DNA from: an uncultured Lachnospiraceae bacterium
Lineage (GTDB): Bacteria; Bacillota; Clostridia; Lachnospirales; Lachnospiraceae
DNA: 64,000 nt
Direction of reading: 5' to 3'
Assembly: GCA_946546945.1 (NCBI GenBank)
Contig: CAMNOU010000004.1
Coordinates: 1-64,000 of the forward strand
Below are positions 8,147 through 16,686 of the stretch, in pieces. The notes under the pieces were generated by a model. The model was not told the origin of the DNA. It made no database searches and saw nothing but the letters and a program-made list of their open reading frames with translations. The position numbers and the translations under genes are program-made. Within the stretch, counting starts at the first letter, position 1. Each line of letters opens with the position of its first letter.

Positions 8147-9157
8147 TTACAGCAAATGGATTCCCGTGCCGCGGATTTCCTGTAACATTTCTTCCGGCCA
8201 GAGGGAACACTGCACCTCTCCGATATGTGCTTTTCTCAGGAAAAACATACAGATTCTCGACTGTCCGATGCCTCCGCCCATCGTGTAGGGAAGCTCCCCG
8301 TCAATAATCGCCTTCTGGAACGGGAGGTTCGCGCGCTCAGGACAGCCGGCTTTCTCAAGCTGTTCTGTCAGAGACTTCTCATCCACGCGGATTCCCATGG
8401 AGGACAGTTCCAGAGCAATATCTAGTACCGGGTAATAAACGATGATGTCTGCGTTCAGCGCCCAGTCATCATAGTCCGGAGCCCGCCCGTCATGACGGAT
8501 ACCCGACGCAAGCAGATCTCCGATCTGCATCAGGCAGACCGCTCCTTTTAATTTGGCAATCTCGTACTCTCTCTCTTTCGGGGTCTTATTCGGGAAGTAA
8601 TTTTCCAGCTCCTGTGTGGTAATAAAGGTAATCTCCTTCGGGAGCATTTCATGGATATAATCATACTGGATGGTCATATACTTCTCTGTCATGCGAAGAG
8701 CCCGGTAAACGGTACGCACCGCCTCTTTGAGCGTTTCGACCGTCCGCTCTTCCTTCGAAATGACCTTCTCCCAGTCCCACTGATCGACAAAGATGGAATG
8801 AATATTATCTGTTTCCTCATCCCGGCGGATCGCATTCATATCTGTGTAGATTCCGCTTCCCTGTTCGAAGCCGTACTTTCCAAGCGCATAGCGTTTCCAT
8901 TTCGCAAGCGAATGCACGACTTCCGCGATCCGTCCGTCCTGTTCCAGAATATCAAAAGAAACAGGCCGCTCCACTCCGTTCAGGTTGTCATTGAGCCCGG
9001 AGGCCGGATCGACAAACAGCGGAGCAGTCACACGGGACAGATTCATACGGTCCGCAAGCTGCTTCTGGAAGAAATCTTTCACCGTCTTGATCGCGATCTG
9101 CGTATCATGCAGATTCAGATCTGATGTATAGTCCTTTGGAATAATCGTTCTTCCCAT
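8147..9157 (-). CDS. asnA: Aspartate--ammonia ligase
   Basis: A 336-residue ammonia-dependent asparagine synthetase that converts aspartate, NH3 and ATP to asparagine, AMP and PPi. It is related to class II aminoacyl-tRNA synthetase cores. Family segments are SRVTAPLFVDPASGLNDNLNGVERPVSF near the N-terminus, YTDMNAIRRDEE with SIFVDQWDWEK in the middle, and LPYTMGGGIGQSRICMFFLRK, the class II motif-3 region, near the C-terminus. Length is normal (about 330). The ATG follows AAAGGGGAAC. It lies just downstream of fbp but is separated from it by a strong hairpin, so it is probably independently transcribed. Confidence 0.96.
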   Translation of the reverse strand: MGRTIIPKDYTSDLNLHDTQIAIKTVKDFFQKQLADRMNLSRVTAPLFVDPASGLNDNLNGVERPVSFDILEQDGRIAEVVHSLAKWKRYALGKYGFEQGSGIYTDMNAIRRDEETDNIHSIFVDQWDWEKVISKEERTVETLKEAVRTVYRALRMTEKYMTIQYDYIHEMLPKEITFITTQELENYFPNKTPKEREYEIAKLKGAVCLMQIGDLLASGIRHDGRAPDYDDWALNADIIVYYPVLDIALELSSMGIRVDEKSLTEQLEKAGCPERANLPFQKAIIDGELPYTMGGGIGQSRICMFFLRKAHIGEVQCSLWPEEMLQEIRGTGIHLL

Positions 9158-9196
9158 TCAAAGTTCCCCTTTCTCAACACACAAAATATAATTTCA

Positions 9197-9228
9197 AACT
9201 CAGAAGGGGTACAATCCCCTTCTGAGTT
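9197..9228 (-). terminator. Terminator hairpin overlapping the fbp stop codon
   Basis: A perfect 13-bp stem AACTCAGAAGGGG / CCCCTTCTGAGTT with a 6-nt loop starts at the fbp TAA. The minus strand continues into TTTGAAATTATATTTTG. An asnA promoter may be embedded here (TTGTAC, 18 bp, TATATT), but this is weak. Confidence 0.6.
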
Positions 9229-11191
9229 ATATCTTTTCAACAAGTGAACCGTTTCGGTACGCCTCAAGCAGTTCCTGCAGTTCATCGATCTGCTCCCGAA
9301 TCTGTTTTCCGGTATCTGTGTCAGCAATCTTCTTACGTTTTACCGCATTCTGATCCATCACGATATGCGAGTGCATGCACACTTCGGAGAGCACAGTCTT
9401 TTCAAGCGACTCGAAGGGTTCATGAGCAGCCAGAATCAGACCGTAGGAATTGTAGATCAGCGTGTAACCGGCGATTCCCGTCTTCGACTGATATGCCTTG
9501 GAAAAGCCTCCGTCGATCACCAGGAGCTTTCCGCCGCACTTCATCGGGGACTCTCCTTTCTTGACCGCTACCGGCATATGTCCGTTGATAATATGCGCTC
9601 CCTTCGGATCCAGACCGAACTCAATCAGAATTTTATCAACGATTTCTTCCTTCTCATAGAGCCGGTAATACGCATTCTTCGGTTCCTCATGGGTCGCTTT
9701 ATCATCAATGAAATACCGCTCAAAGGTCGCCATCTTCTGCTTGCCGAATACGGGAGAATTCTTGTTCAGCCAGATATACCACAGGATATCCTCACCCTTC
9801 TTTTTCTCCTTCGGATCCAGTGAAAAGTATCCTTTTCTTGCGTAATGTTCCAGAATATCATACAGGGCTTTGCCGCTGTATTTCTTGCCGAACAGCTTCA
9901 CTTCCATAAAACTGCCGTCTTCATTCATCGGCACGCAGCCGTGGAACAGCAGATTACCGTTATAGACTTTATAGAGGCTCCCCTTGGTGTAGAGGAAACG
10001 GATGTGGCGCTGCAGCCGCTCGCTTCCCAGAAAGCTGTTTCTCAGACGGTCGACCACGTCATGCTCCTCATAGGTGAGCTCATATGGATTATTCATATCA
10101 ATCGTCGGGAAGAAGGTATCATTCAGCGGATATTCTACACCATTCAGAACGATTGTACCCTTCTCCAGATTCATCTTGTCCAGCAGCAGACGGTCATCCA
10201 TATCCCACTCCGGATGTTCTTTGATCAGCTGCCCCTCCACCTTGAACTGGATTACAGAAATCGCCTTATGCATCTTCGCATCCAGCTCAGCAAAGCTCCG
10301 GTCATATTCGTCATCGCTGATATGCACATCAAAGGTCTTGCTGACCGGACCTTCATAGCATTCGATCGCCAGGCGCATCAGCGGAATCATATTGATCCCG
10401 TATGCGTCCTCCAGAATGGCCAGGTTTCCGTACCGCGCAGAAATACGCAGCATATTGCACATGCAGGCAACAGACCCTGCCGCGGCTCCCATCCAGAGGA
10501 TATCATGATTGCCCCACTGAATATCCAGCGAGTGATGTTTCATCAGATCATCCATGATCAGGTGCGGATACGGCCCTCTGTCAAAAATATCCCCCACAAC
10601 ATGGAGATGATCGACCGTGAACCGGCGGATCAGATGACTCAGGGCAATGATCAGCTCAGGCGCTCTGCCGGTATGAATCACCGAATTGATAATCTCATAA
10701 TAGTAGGCTTCCTGATCCGCAACATCCGGGCGCCCTGCCATCAGTTCTTCAATAATGTAGGCGAAATCCTGCGGCAGAGACTTGCGCACCTTCGATCTGG
10801 TATATTTGGATGATGCATTCTTGCATACGCGGACCAGCCGGAAGATAATCACCCGGTACCAGTCTTCCATCTCTTCCACGCCTTCGATCATTCCCTGGAT
10901 CTGCTTGATCTTCAGCTCCGGATAATAAATGATCATCGCCAGCGTCCGCTTCTCCGGGATTCCCAGAGAGCTTCCGAACTCATCCTCAATTTTTCTCTGG
11001 ATCGCGCCGGATCCGTTACACATGACATGGCGGAACTGCTCATATTCCCCATGAATATCGGTTATGAAATGCTCCGTCCCCTTGGGCAGACTTAAAATCG
11101 CATTCAGATTTACGATCTCTGTGGCAGCCGCCGCAATGTTCGGATACTGTGTTGCCAGCACTTTTAAATATTTGATATCTGCGTTCTTCAA
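9227..11191 (-). CDS. fbp: Fructose-1,6-bisphosphatase, class III
   Basis: A gluconeogenic phosphatase of the Firmicute class III, about 650-670 residues. It has a calcineurin-like metallophosphatase core: TDIHGEYEQF, VVGDIFDRGPYP and WGNHDIL give the DxH, GDxxDRG and GNHD metal motifs; NGHMPV and a late VIDGG follow. The start is a judgement. A consensus promoter at 11268-11296 lies inside the longer open frame, so translation must begin below about 11260. TTG at 11191 has GGGGG 9 nt upstream and begins at LKNADIKYLKVLATQYP, where other Fbp proteins align. No ATG is available in frame before the conserved core. Confidence 0.93.
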   Translation of the reverse strand: MKNADIKYLKVLATQYPNIAAAATEIVNLNAILSLPKGTEHFITDIHGEYEQFRHVMCNGSGAIQRKIEDEFGSSLGIPEKRTLAMIIYYPELKIKQIQGMIEGVEEMEDWYRVIIFRLVRVCKNASSKYTRSKVRKSLPQDFAYIIEELMAGRPDVADQEAYYYEIINSVIHTGRAPELIIALSHLIRRFTVDHLHVVGDIFDRGPYPHLIMDDLMKHHSLDIQWGNHDILWMGAAAGSVACMCNMLRISARYGNLAILEDAYGINMIPLMRLAIECYEGPVSKTFDVHISDDEYDRSFAELDAKMHKAISVIQFKVEGQLIKEHPEWDMDDRLLLDKMNLEKGTIVLNGVEYPLNDTFFPTIDMNNPYELTYEEHDVVDRLRNSFLGSERLQRHIRFLYTKGSLYKVYNGNLLFHGCVPMNEDGSFMEVKLFGKKYSGKALYDILEHYARKGYFSLDPKEKKKGEDILWYIWLNKNSPVFGKQKMATFERYFIDDKATHEEPKNAYYRLYEKEEIVDKILIEFGLDPKGAHIINGHMPVAVKKGESPMKCGGKLLVIDGGFSKAYQSKTGIAGYTLIYNSYGLILAAHEPFESLEKTVLSEVCMHSHIVMDQNAVKRKKIADTDTGKQIREQIDELQELLEAYRNGSLVEKI

Positions 11192-11267
11192 AATCAATTT
11201 CCCCCGAAAATCGTTTTCTTTTCCGCTTCGCCTTGCTGCACAAAACTCAGACGTTTCTTTTAAAAAC

Positions 11268-11296
11268 AGTATAATCGCGAACCTGTATTTTTGCAA
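11268..11296 (-). promoter_or_regulatory. Promoter for fbp
   Basis: On the minus strand TTGCAA (11291-11296) and TATACT (11268-11273) are separated by 17 bp, immediately after the modC stop. It makes fbp independent of the mod operon and restricts the fbp start codon. Confidence 0.65.
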
Positions 11297-11311
11297 ATAA
11301 ATAATAAAAAA

Positions 11312-12397
11312 TTATTTCCGCAGAAGGAGCAGCGCATCGGACGGGATCCGGATGGTCAGTTTCTCCTGTCCGGCCAGCCTTTCCGCTTTCTTTTTGTCCA
11401 TCAGCAGTCTCATCTGCGTTCCGTCTGCGCTGCTGCAGTCCAGAATAAGTTCGGATTCGAACTGCTGCTCCATAAGATGATTGACCCGCATGACAGCTCC
11501 GTTTACCATGGCGCTCTGATCTGCATCCTGTCCGGCCAGGAACGCCTTTTCATCCTCTCCCTCCAGCACTTCTATGTAATGGGCCCGGATCCCGGCATAG
11601 GCCAGGTCTTCCCGCACCTTTTTTTCTGTCTCAAAAATAATATTCCAGTTTCCGGCATACAGCGTATGGTCAGAGAGCCGGATCGCTTCCGAGATATTGC
11701 GGCACCCGGAGATCCTTGCGGCAGCCACCGTCTGCGGATTGGCAAAAAATTCTTTTTTCTCCTGCATGGTCTCAATATGTCCCTGATTCAGCACGCAGAC
11801 GCTGTCACACAGATGATAGACCTCATCTCTGCTGTGAGAAACGAAAAGCACCGTCTTTTTCACTGTACTTAAGATTTCCATCAGTTCTTCTTCCATCTGC
11901 CACTTCAGGTAACTGTCCAGAGCGGAAAGCGGCTCATCCAGAAGCAGGATCTCCGGTTCCGCAGCCATCATCCGCGCAAGGGCGACACGCTGCTTCTGCC
12001 CTCCGGAAAGCTGTGACGGCAGTCTTTTCTGAAGTCCGGTCAGCTGGAACTTTTCGATATAACCGCATACAACATCCAGATCCGGGTGTTTGCCCATGCC
12101 TGCCATGATATTCTGTTCCACTGTCATATTCGGGAACAGCGCATAGTCCTGAAACATATATCCCACTTTTCTTTTCTGCGGAATCACATTAATCTTTTTC
12201 TCCGAATCATACAGCGTTCTTCCATTGACAATGATGCGGCCCTCATCCGGTGTTTCAATACCTGCAATACATTTTAATGTCATACTTTTCCCGCATCCGG
12301 ATGCGCCCAGAATCGCAAATATCTCATCTTCCGCCCGGAAGTCCACATCAAGCGTAAATGCCCCGACCTTTTTTCTGATTACTGCTTCTATTGCCAT
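11312..12397 (-). CDS. modC: Molybdate ABC transporter ATP-binding protein
   Basis: A 361-residue ATPase of the molybdate importer. It has Walker A GASGCGKS near residue 33, signature LSGGQKQRVALARM, Walker B ILLLDEPLSALD and the H-loop FVSHSRDEV. The C-terminal 120 residues form a Mop/TOBE-like regulatory region, as in ModC rather than in general importers. It pairs with ModB at the membrane and energises uptake of molybdate (possibly tungstate) delivered by ModA. The start lies 18 bp after the modB stop. It is the last gene of the modA-modB-modC order, followed at once by the fbp promoter. Confidence 0.93.
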   Translation of the reverse strand: MAIEAVIRKKVGAFTLDVDFRAEDEIFAILGASGCGKSMTLKCIAGIETPDEGRIIVNGRTLYDSEKKINVIPQKRKVGYMFQDYALFPNMTVEQNIMAGMGKHPDLDVVCGYIEKFQLTGLQKRLPSQLSGGQKQRVALARMMAAEPEILLLDEPLSALDSYLKWQMEEELMEILSTVKKTVLFVSHSRDEVYHLCDSVCVLNQGHIETMQEKKEFFANPQTVAAARISGCRNISEAIRLSDHTLYAGNWNIIFETEKKVREDLAYAGIRAHYIEVLEGEDEKAFLAGQDADQSAMVNGAVMRVNHLMEQQFESELILDCSSADGTQMRLLMDKKKAERLAGQEKLTIRIPSDALLLLRK

Positions 12398-12415
12398 TCT
12401 CTTTTGCTCCTGTAC

Positions 12416-13120
12416 TTACCACCGCTGCACATTTTTCATGTTTTTGCCCGCCACAAGATTCATTGCTGCTATGATGCCGAAGGCAATCAGAAGGATGATG
12501 ACGACCCAGACACCGGCCGCAGCATAATCCCCGTCCTGAATGACCATGGCAATCCGCTGGGAAATCGTCGCTGTTTTATGCGGAATATTGCCGGCCAGCA
12601 TGGAGGTTGCTCCATACTCTCCCAGCGCCCTTGCAAATGTAAGAATCGTTCCGGATACAATTCCGGGCCCGGCATTCGGCACGATGATCTTCCAGAAAAT
12701 ACGGCGTTCTGACATCCCGAGCGTTCTCCCCGCATAGATCAGGTTCTGATCGAGCTGTTCAAAGGCAGCCCTGGCATTCCGGTACATCAGCGGAAAAGCA
12801 ATGACTGTTGCCGCCAGAATACAGCCCAGCCAGGTCTGCACCACTTTGATTCCGAACTGATTCAGCAGAAAAAAACCGAGCGGCCGTTTCAGACTGAACA
12901 AAAGCAGCAGAAAGAAACCGGCGACCGTCGGAGGCAGCACCATCGGCAGCGTCAGAATGCCATCGGCGACCGCCTTCGCTTTTTCTCCCGCATGTACGAC
13001 TTTGCGCGCGGCAAAGATACCGAGGAAAAAAGAAATAACCGTTGCGACGGCACCTGTTTTCAAAGATATGAACAGAGGGCTCCAGTCAAGTCCCGAGATA
13101 AAGTCAGCAATTGAATTCAT
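12416..13120 (-). CDS. modB: Molybdate ABC transporter permease
   Basis: A 234-residue integral membrane protein with about five to six hydrophobic segments. The permease EAA loop is visible as GRTLGMSERRIFWKIIVPNAGPGI, and GEYGATSMLAGNIPHKT is the typical ModB segment that follows it. It forms the channel homodimer of the ModB2C2 importer. The start follows AAAAGGAGCC. It is separated from modA by 119 bp containing a strong hairpin, so permease and ATPase expression is probably below that of the binding protein. Confidence 0.93.
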   Translation of the reverse strand: MNSIADFISGLDWSPLFISLKTGAVATVISFFLGIFAARKVVHAGEKAKAVADGILTLPMVLPPTVAGFFLLLLFSLKRPLGFFLLNQFGIKVVQTWLGCILAATVIAFPLMYRNARAAFEQLDQNLIYAGRTLGMSERRIFWKIIVPNAGPGIVSGTILTFARALGEYGATSMLAGNIPHKTATISQRIAMVIQDGDYAAAGVWVVIILLIAFGIIAAMNLVAGKNMKNVQRW

Positions 13121-13174
13121 TTTGCGGCTCCTTTTAACAGATATTTTTCATACTATCATATTTCGCTTTATAAC

Positions 13175-13218
13175 GCAAAAAACATCTGAATTATGTTCCA
13201 TAACCCAGATGTTTTTGC
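13175..13218 (-). terminator. Intercistronic terminator/attenuator between modA and modB
   Basis: GCAAAAAACATCTG pairs with CAGATGTTTTTGC, and the loop adds an inner TTATG/CATAA pairing. On the minus strand the stem ends in TTTTTTGCG. Placed between modA and modB it would let only part of the transcripts continue. Confidence 0.65.
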
Positions 13219-13239
13219 AGAGAACATTTATTAAGAAGG

Positions 13240-14214
13240 TCAGTCTTCTACATTTGTATCAAAATAGTATTTTTCAAAAACAGCCTTTGCTGCATCAGAT
13301 GTCAGGAAATTGATAAAATCCGCCGCTGCCGCAGATTCAAGCTCATCCGCCTCCGGATTTGCGACCTGAGCAACCGGATAAATAACATCTCCTGTCAGGT
13401 CATAGGAAACAGTCTCCAGAATCTGTACGTCATCTTCATAACCGTAAGTATCTGAATAATATGTAGTGCCCACTTCGTTGGAATGCTCGGCAATAGCCTG
13501 AAGCACCTTGCTGACATTTCCGCATTCGTTGATCTCAACTCCGCCCAGGGCTGCGCTGACCTCATCGGTGGTAAAAGTAGATACATCTTCTCTTTCTTCC
13601 AGAATGCCTGCATTAACCAGAGCCTGTCTGGTGTATTTTCCTACCGGGACACTGCCGTCCGCGATCGCCAGACTGGATGCCTCGCCGAGATTGTCAAGGC
13701 CTGTAACCTTTGTTCCGCTGTCCTTATAGGTAATGACACATACCTGATTATTAACAACATTGTGGCGGGTGCCTTCCACTACAAGATGATCATCATCCTG
13801 AAGTGTATTCATCTGTTTCTGCGCCGCAGAGAAGAAAATGTCAATGCCGTTTCCTGTGCTCTCTTCAATCTGGGAAAGCAGAGTGCCTGAACTGTCATAG
13901 CTGCCTTCAATCGTAACATTCGGCTGCGTCTCATTGTAAACGCTGATCAAATCTTCCATGACCGTCTTCAGGCTTGCCGCCGCGTATATGGTGACCGTTG
14001 TTGCCTCAAACTGATCTGCCACAGCCTCCTCTGCTGCGCTGAGCGCATCATCTGCAGCCTCATTTGCTTCCTCCTGAACAGCGGACGCCGCATCTTCCAC
14101 TGCGTTCTGCGCGGTTTCTGCCGCATTCTGAGCGGCCTGCTTATTTCCGCAGCCGGCAAGCAGAGCAGTTCCCATTGCTGCCGTAATCACAATACATGCT
14201 AATTTCTTTTTCAT
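13240..14214 (-). CDS. modA: Molybdate ABC transporter substrate-binding lipoprotein
   Basis: A 324-residue extracellular lipoprotein. The signal peptide ends in the lipobox LLAGC (Cys near residue 22). A 45-residue Ala/Glu-rich linker follows, then the ModA domain: TVTIYAAASLKTVMEDLI, DIFFSAAQKQMNTL, SVPVGKYTRQAL, and a conserved VIYPVAQV near the C-terminus. The serines after YAAAS and FSA are the expected oxyanion ligands. It captures molybdate or tungstate and hands it to ModBC. The long linker is presumably needed to cross the wall. SD GGAGGAG. Its promoter is perfect consensus and flanked by repeats. The metal preference cannot be decided from sequence. Confidence 0.94.
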   Translation of the reverse strand: MKKKLACIVITAAMGTALLAGCGNKQAAQNAAETAQNAVEDAASAVQEEANEAADDALSAAEEAVADQFEATTVTIYAAASLKTVMEDLISVYNETQPNVTIEGSYDSSGTLLSQIEESTGNGIDIFFSAAQKQMNTLQDDDHLVVEGTRHNVVNNQVCVITYKDSGTKVTGLDNLGEASSLAIADGSVPVGKYTRQALVNAGILEEREDVSTFTTDEVSAALGGVEINECGNVSKVLQAIAEHSNEVGTTYYSDTYGYEDDVQILETVSYDLTGDVIYPVAQVANPEADELESAAAADFINFLTSDAAKAVFEKYYFDTNVED

Positions 14215-14228
14215 CTTTCTCCTCCATG

Positions 14229-14319
14229 TTCTGTTTTGTTATTTTTAATTCAGTTTTGTTTGTCTGAACATACAAAACATTATATTACGAACATTATCTG
14301 TTGTCAATTCGGTTTTGTT
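14229..14319 (-). promoter_or_regulatory. modA promoter with three TTCNGTTTTGTT repeats
   Basis: On the minus strand TTGACA (14302-14307), 17 bp, TATAAT (14279-14284): a perfect consensus promoter. Three plus-strand repeats, TTCTGTTTTGTT (14229-14240), TTCAGTTTTGTT (14249-14260) and TTCGGTTTTGTT (14308-14319), flank it. The first two lie 20 bp apart in the 5' UTR and the third abuts the -35. An inverted ACAAAAC sits at 14272-14278, near the expected start point. The layout suggests repression. The neighbouring HTH/PBP-fold regulator is the likely ligand (inference). Confidence 0.7.
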
Positions 14320-14446
14320 CTCTATTTATCTGTTTTTTTGCATAAGTAAACTGTCCGCAAAGCATTTCGGAAATCTTGACTTCTCTTTCTTTCTCTTATA
14401 TCATCAGAAGAAGGCAGAACAGAAACCCGAAAGGAGGTCTTTTCTT

Positions 14447-15580
14447 ATGTCGTTCGCTCTTGTTATATTATGCGGAGGATTGAGCACCCGGATGGGATGC
14501 GACAAAGCATTCCTGCCCTTTGGATCCTCTTCGCTTTTAAATTACCAGGTGGAACGCTTTCGTCCCTGGTTCCCGAACATCTATGTTTCCGTGCCATCAC
14601 ATGCGGAACGCCCGGTGGATTATACATCGGTCTGCGGCTGTCCTGCTATTGAGGACGAATACTCAAACATCGGTCCGATCGGCGGTCTGTACAGCTGCAT
14701 GAAAGCCCTTGAAGAAGATATTCTCTTTTTCACTTCCGTTGATGCCCCCTTTACCGATCCGAAACTGGCGGTTTCTCTCTGTGAAAAACTGGACGCCGCA
14801 CAGCCCGGGGGTCCCTGTGCCTTCGGAATCCAAAACCCTTCCGGACAGATTCAGCCGTTGTTTTCGGCTTATCATAAAAAAATACTTCCCGTAATTTCCG
14901 CAAACATCGAAAAAGGGAACTACCGCCTGCGCGATTTATGGCACAGTGTGCCGCACAGCATAGAGGACGCGTTTTTACCGACAGAACAGTTTTTCAACAT
15001 GAATAATCCGACCACGTACTACTATGCACTGCATCAGCTTGCCGGGAAAAGACCGGCTGCGTTTCCTCCGGATTTTTCCGCCAAAACATCTCCGGTTTTT
15101 GCTCCTGTGATTTCCTTTACCGCCAAATCCGGCACCGGAAAGACCACCTATCTTGAGAAACTGCTTCCTCTGCTGAAAAAGCAGAACATCCGCATTGCCG
15201 TGGTCAAACACGATGCCCATGGATTTCAGATGGACAAACCCGGCAAGGACAGCTACCGCCTGACACAGGCAGGTGCCGACCATATGATCCTGACTTCGGA
15301 GGATCAGACGGCCGTTATTTTCACACATCCGGGTCTGGATCCGAATCTGGATTCCCTGCTGGGGCGCGTGGAAAATGTGGATCTGATCATAACGGAAGGC
15401 TACAAGCTCGGAAACCAGAAAAAGATCCATCTGCTCCGGAAAGGGTACAACGAAACACCTGTCGGAAATCTGAAAAACGTCATCGCCTATGTGACCGATT
15501 TTCCCTTCGAAGCAGACGTTCCGGTGTTTGATCTGAATCATCCGGAAGAGCTTGTTCCTTTTTTGATGGACTACATCTGA
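14447..15580 (+). CDS. MobA-MobB fusion: molybdenum cofactor guanylyltransferase and GTP-binding protein
   Basis: A 377-residue two-domain protein. Residues 1-200 are MobA, which attaches GMP to molybdopterin: LCGGLSTRMGCDKAFLPFG is the nucleotide-binding loop, and a late NMNNPTTY is typical. Residues about 222-377 are MobB: SFTAKSGTGKTTYLEKLL is the P-loop, followed by VVKHDAHGF and LIITEGYK. MobB binds GTP and assists dinucleotide cofactor formation. The ATG at 14447 follows AAAGGAGGTC; a longer in-frame extension begins in the promoter region and is unlikely. The gene is divergent from modABC. It implies that the organism makes a dinucleotide form of the cofactor. Confidence 0.92.
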   Translation: MSFALVILCGGLSTRMGCDKAFLPFGSSSLLNYQVERFRPWFPNIYVSVPSHAERPVDYTSVCGCPAIEDEYSNIGPIGGLYSCMKALEEDILFFTSVDAPFTDPKLAVSLCEKLDAAQPGGPCAFGIQNPSGQIQPLFSAYHKKILPVISANIEKGNYRLRDLWHSVPHSIEDAFLPTEQFFNMNNPTTYYYALHQLAGKRPAAFPPDFSAKTSPVFAPVISFTAKSGTGKTTYLEKLLPLLKKQNIRIAVVKHDAHGFQMDKPGKDSYRLTQAGADHMILTSEDQTAVIFTHPGLDPNLDSLLGRVENVDLIITEGYKLGNQKKIHLLRKGYNETPVGNLKNVIAYVTDFPFEADVPVFDLNHPEELVPFLMDYI

Positions 15581-15611
15581 CGAAAGCAGAAATGCTATAT
15601 AACATAAAGTA

Positions 15612-15638
15612 AAAGGAGCCCTGTCTGAGGGCTCCTTT
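15612..15638. terminator. Bidirectional terminator
   Basis: AAAGGAGCCC tgtctga GGGCTCCTTT is a 10-bp perfect stem with A and T tails on both sides. It lies between the convergent mobA-mobB fusion gene and the HTH/PBP regulator gene. Confidence 0.8.
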
Positions 15639-15673
15639 GGTTACTATCTGATCTTCTTTTTTCTTTATAATCC

Positions 15674-16555
15674 CTACATCAGTCGTTCTCCCAGACCGGT
15701 TATATCGTAGGTGGAGACCGTTGCAGCCTCCTTTTTAAACTCTTCTGACTGGATAATATAAAGCAATCGCTGAAACTCCTGGCGTTTCAGGTCGTCCTCA
15801 CGGAATACGATATCATAATCCTCCTGCTTCAAAGGAATAAAATCGATTCCTTCCATCACAAGAGACGTCTTTTCATCCCCGATGGCAACGTCCGCTGCCT
15901 TTCGCATTACGGCTGTCGCAGCAGAGAAATGGGAGGATACCACATCATTGTACCCATAGATCTGACTGTGATCGATCCCCAGTTTTTTGCACATCTCATC
16001 AACATATACGCGGATACCGCTTCCCCTGTCCCGGTTCACCATGCGTATATTTTTGCGGGTCAGATCCTCAAAAACATGTATATCCTTGGGATTGCCCTTC
16101 TCAACATAGAACCCCTGCCACCGCTTAAACAGATGAAAGACAGCCAGCTTCTCTCCGGGAAGCATCCTGGTCACATAGGGAAGATTGTAAGTGTCCGTCT
16201 CAGAATCCCAAAGATGAGATGTCGCGACACAATTGTCATTCTGATACATCTCATATAATCCGCGATAGCTTCCCATCTGAGAACGGAATGCTTTGGTCCG
16301 GAAACTGCTGTCCTCATTGAAAAGCGCGCACAGCGCATCCAGGAGCTGATCCTGTCCGCAAATAATGATTTTCTCGGCACTGTCATCTGTCAGGGGCGTC
16401 CCCATCAAGTCATAGATCTCGGAACGCGGAATACGGAGCTGTTTCCCCAGCTTGGCCGCCCGAAGTTCTCCCCTCTTAATCATCTCGTAAACGGTACTTT
16501 TTTTGATTTGAAGCAAGTCCGCTACATCCTGAGGGGATAAAAATCTTTCCTCCAT
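15674..16555 (-). CDS. Excisionase-type HTH regulator with periplasmic-binding-protein-like ligand domain
   Basis: A 293-residue protein. Residues 1-52 form a MerR/excisionase-type helix-turn-helix (FLSPQDVADLLQIKKSTVYE, then RIPRSEIYDLM). Residues 70-290 form a type 2 periplasmic-binding-like domain (PF12727 type): GSYRGLYEMYQNDNCVATSHL, then VNRDRGSGIRVYVDE and DVAIG. These hybrids are commonly found next to molybdate or tungstate transport and cofactor genes and are thought to sense the oxyanion. The position beside modABC and mobA-mobB supports this. It probably binds the TTCNGTTTTGTT repeats at the modA promoter (inference). SD AAAGGAGC. Confidence 0.85.
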   Translation of the reverse strand: MEERFLSPQDVADLLQIKKSTVYEMIKRGELRAAKLGKQLRIPRSEIYDLMGTPLTDDSAEKIIICGQDQLLDALCALFNEDSSFRTKAFRSQMGSYRGLYEMYQNDNCVATSHLWDSETDTYNLPYVTRMLPGEKLAVFHLFKRWQGFYVEKGNPKDIHVFEDLTRKNIRMVNRDRGSGIRVYVDEMCKKLGIDHSQIYGYNDVVSSHFSAATAVMRKAADVAIGDEKTSLVMEGIDFIPLKQEDYDIVFREDDLKRQEFQRLLYIIQSEEFKKEAATVSTYDITGLGERLM

Positions 16556-16620
16556 GATTCCGCTCCTTTCTACTCACACATATCAATCGTTTTCCTGATT
16601 ATTTTCTTCCAAACGATAAA

Positions 16621-16641
16621 GAGAGAAGACAAGCTTCTCTC
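16621..16641 (-). terminator. Candidate terminator after the GntR gene
   Basis: GAGAGAAG acaag CTTCTCTC is an 8-bp perfect stem about 45 bp past the GntR stop. On the minus strand it is followed only by TTTAT, so efficiency may be low. Confidence 0.4.
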
Positions 16642-16686
16642 CTGTATCATACTCCTGTTCAAAGAGTCTGGTTTCATTTGTCTCCG

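Noticed and set aside
9845-10813. A 322-codon plus-strand frame opposite fbp
   Set aside because: fbp has all three metallophosphatase motifs on the minus strand; the opposite frame is His/Gln-rich and has no recognisable features.
14215-14446. A molybdenum-cofactor riboswitch upstream of modA or the mobA-mobB fusion
   Set aside because: The region is A/T-rich with direct repeats and a promoter. I see none of the conserved stems of that riboswitch class. A weak promoter for the mob gene (TTGACT, 15 bp, TATATC at 14376-14402) was also considered too poor to list.
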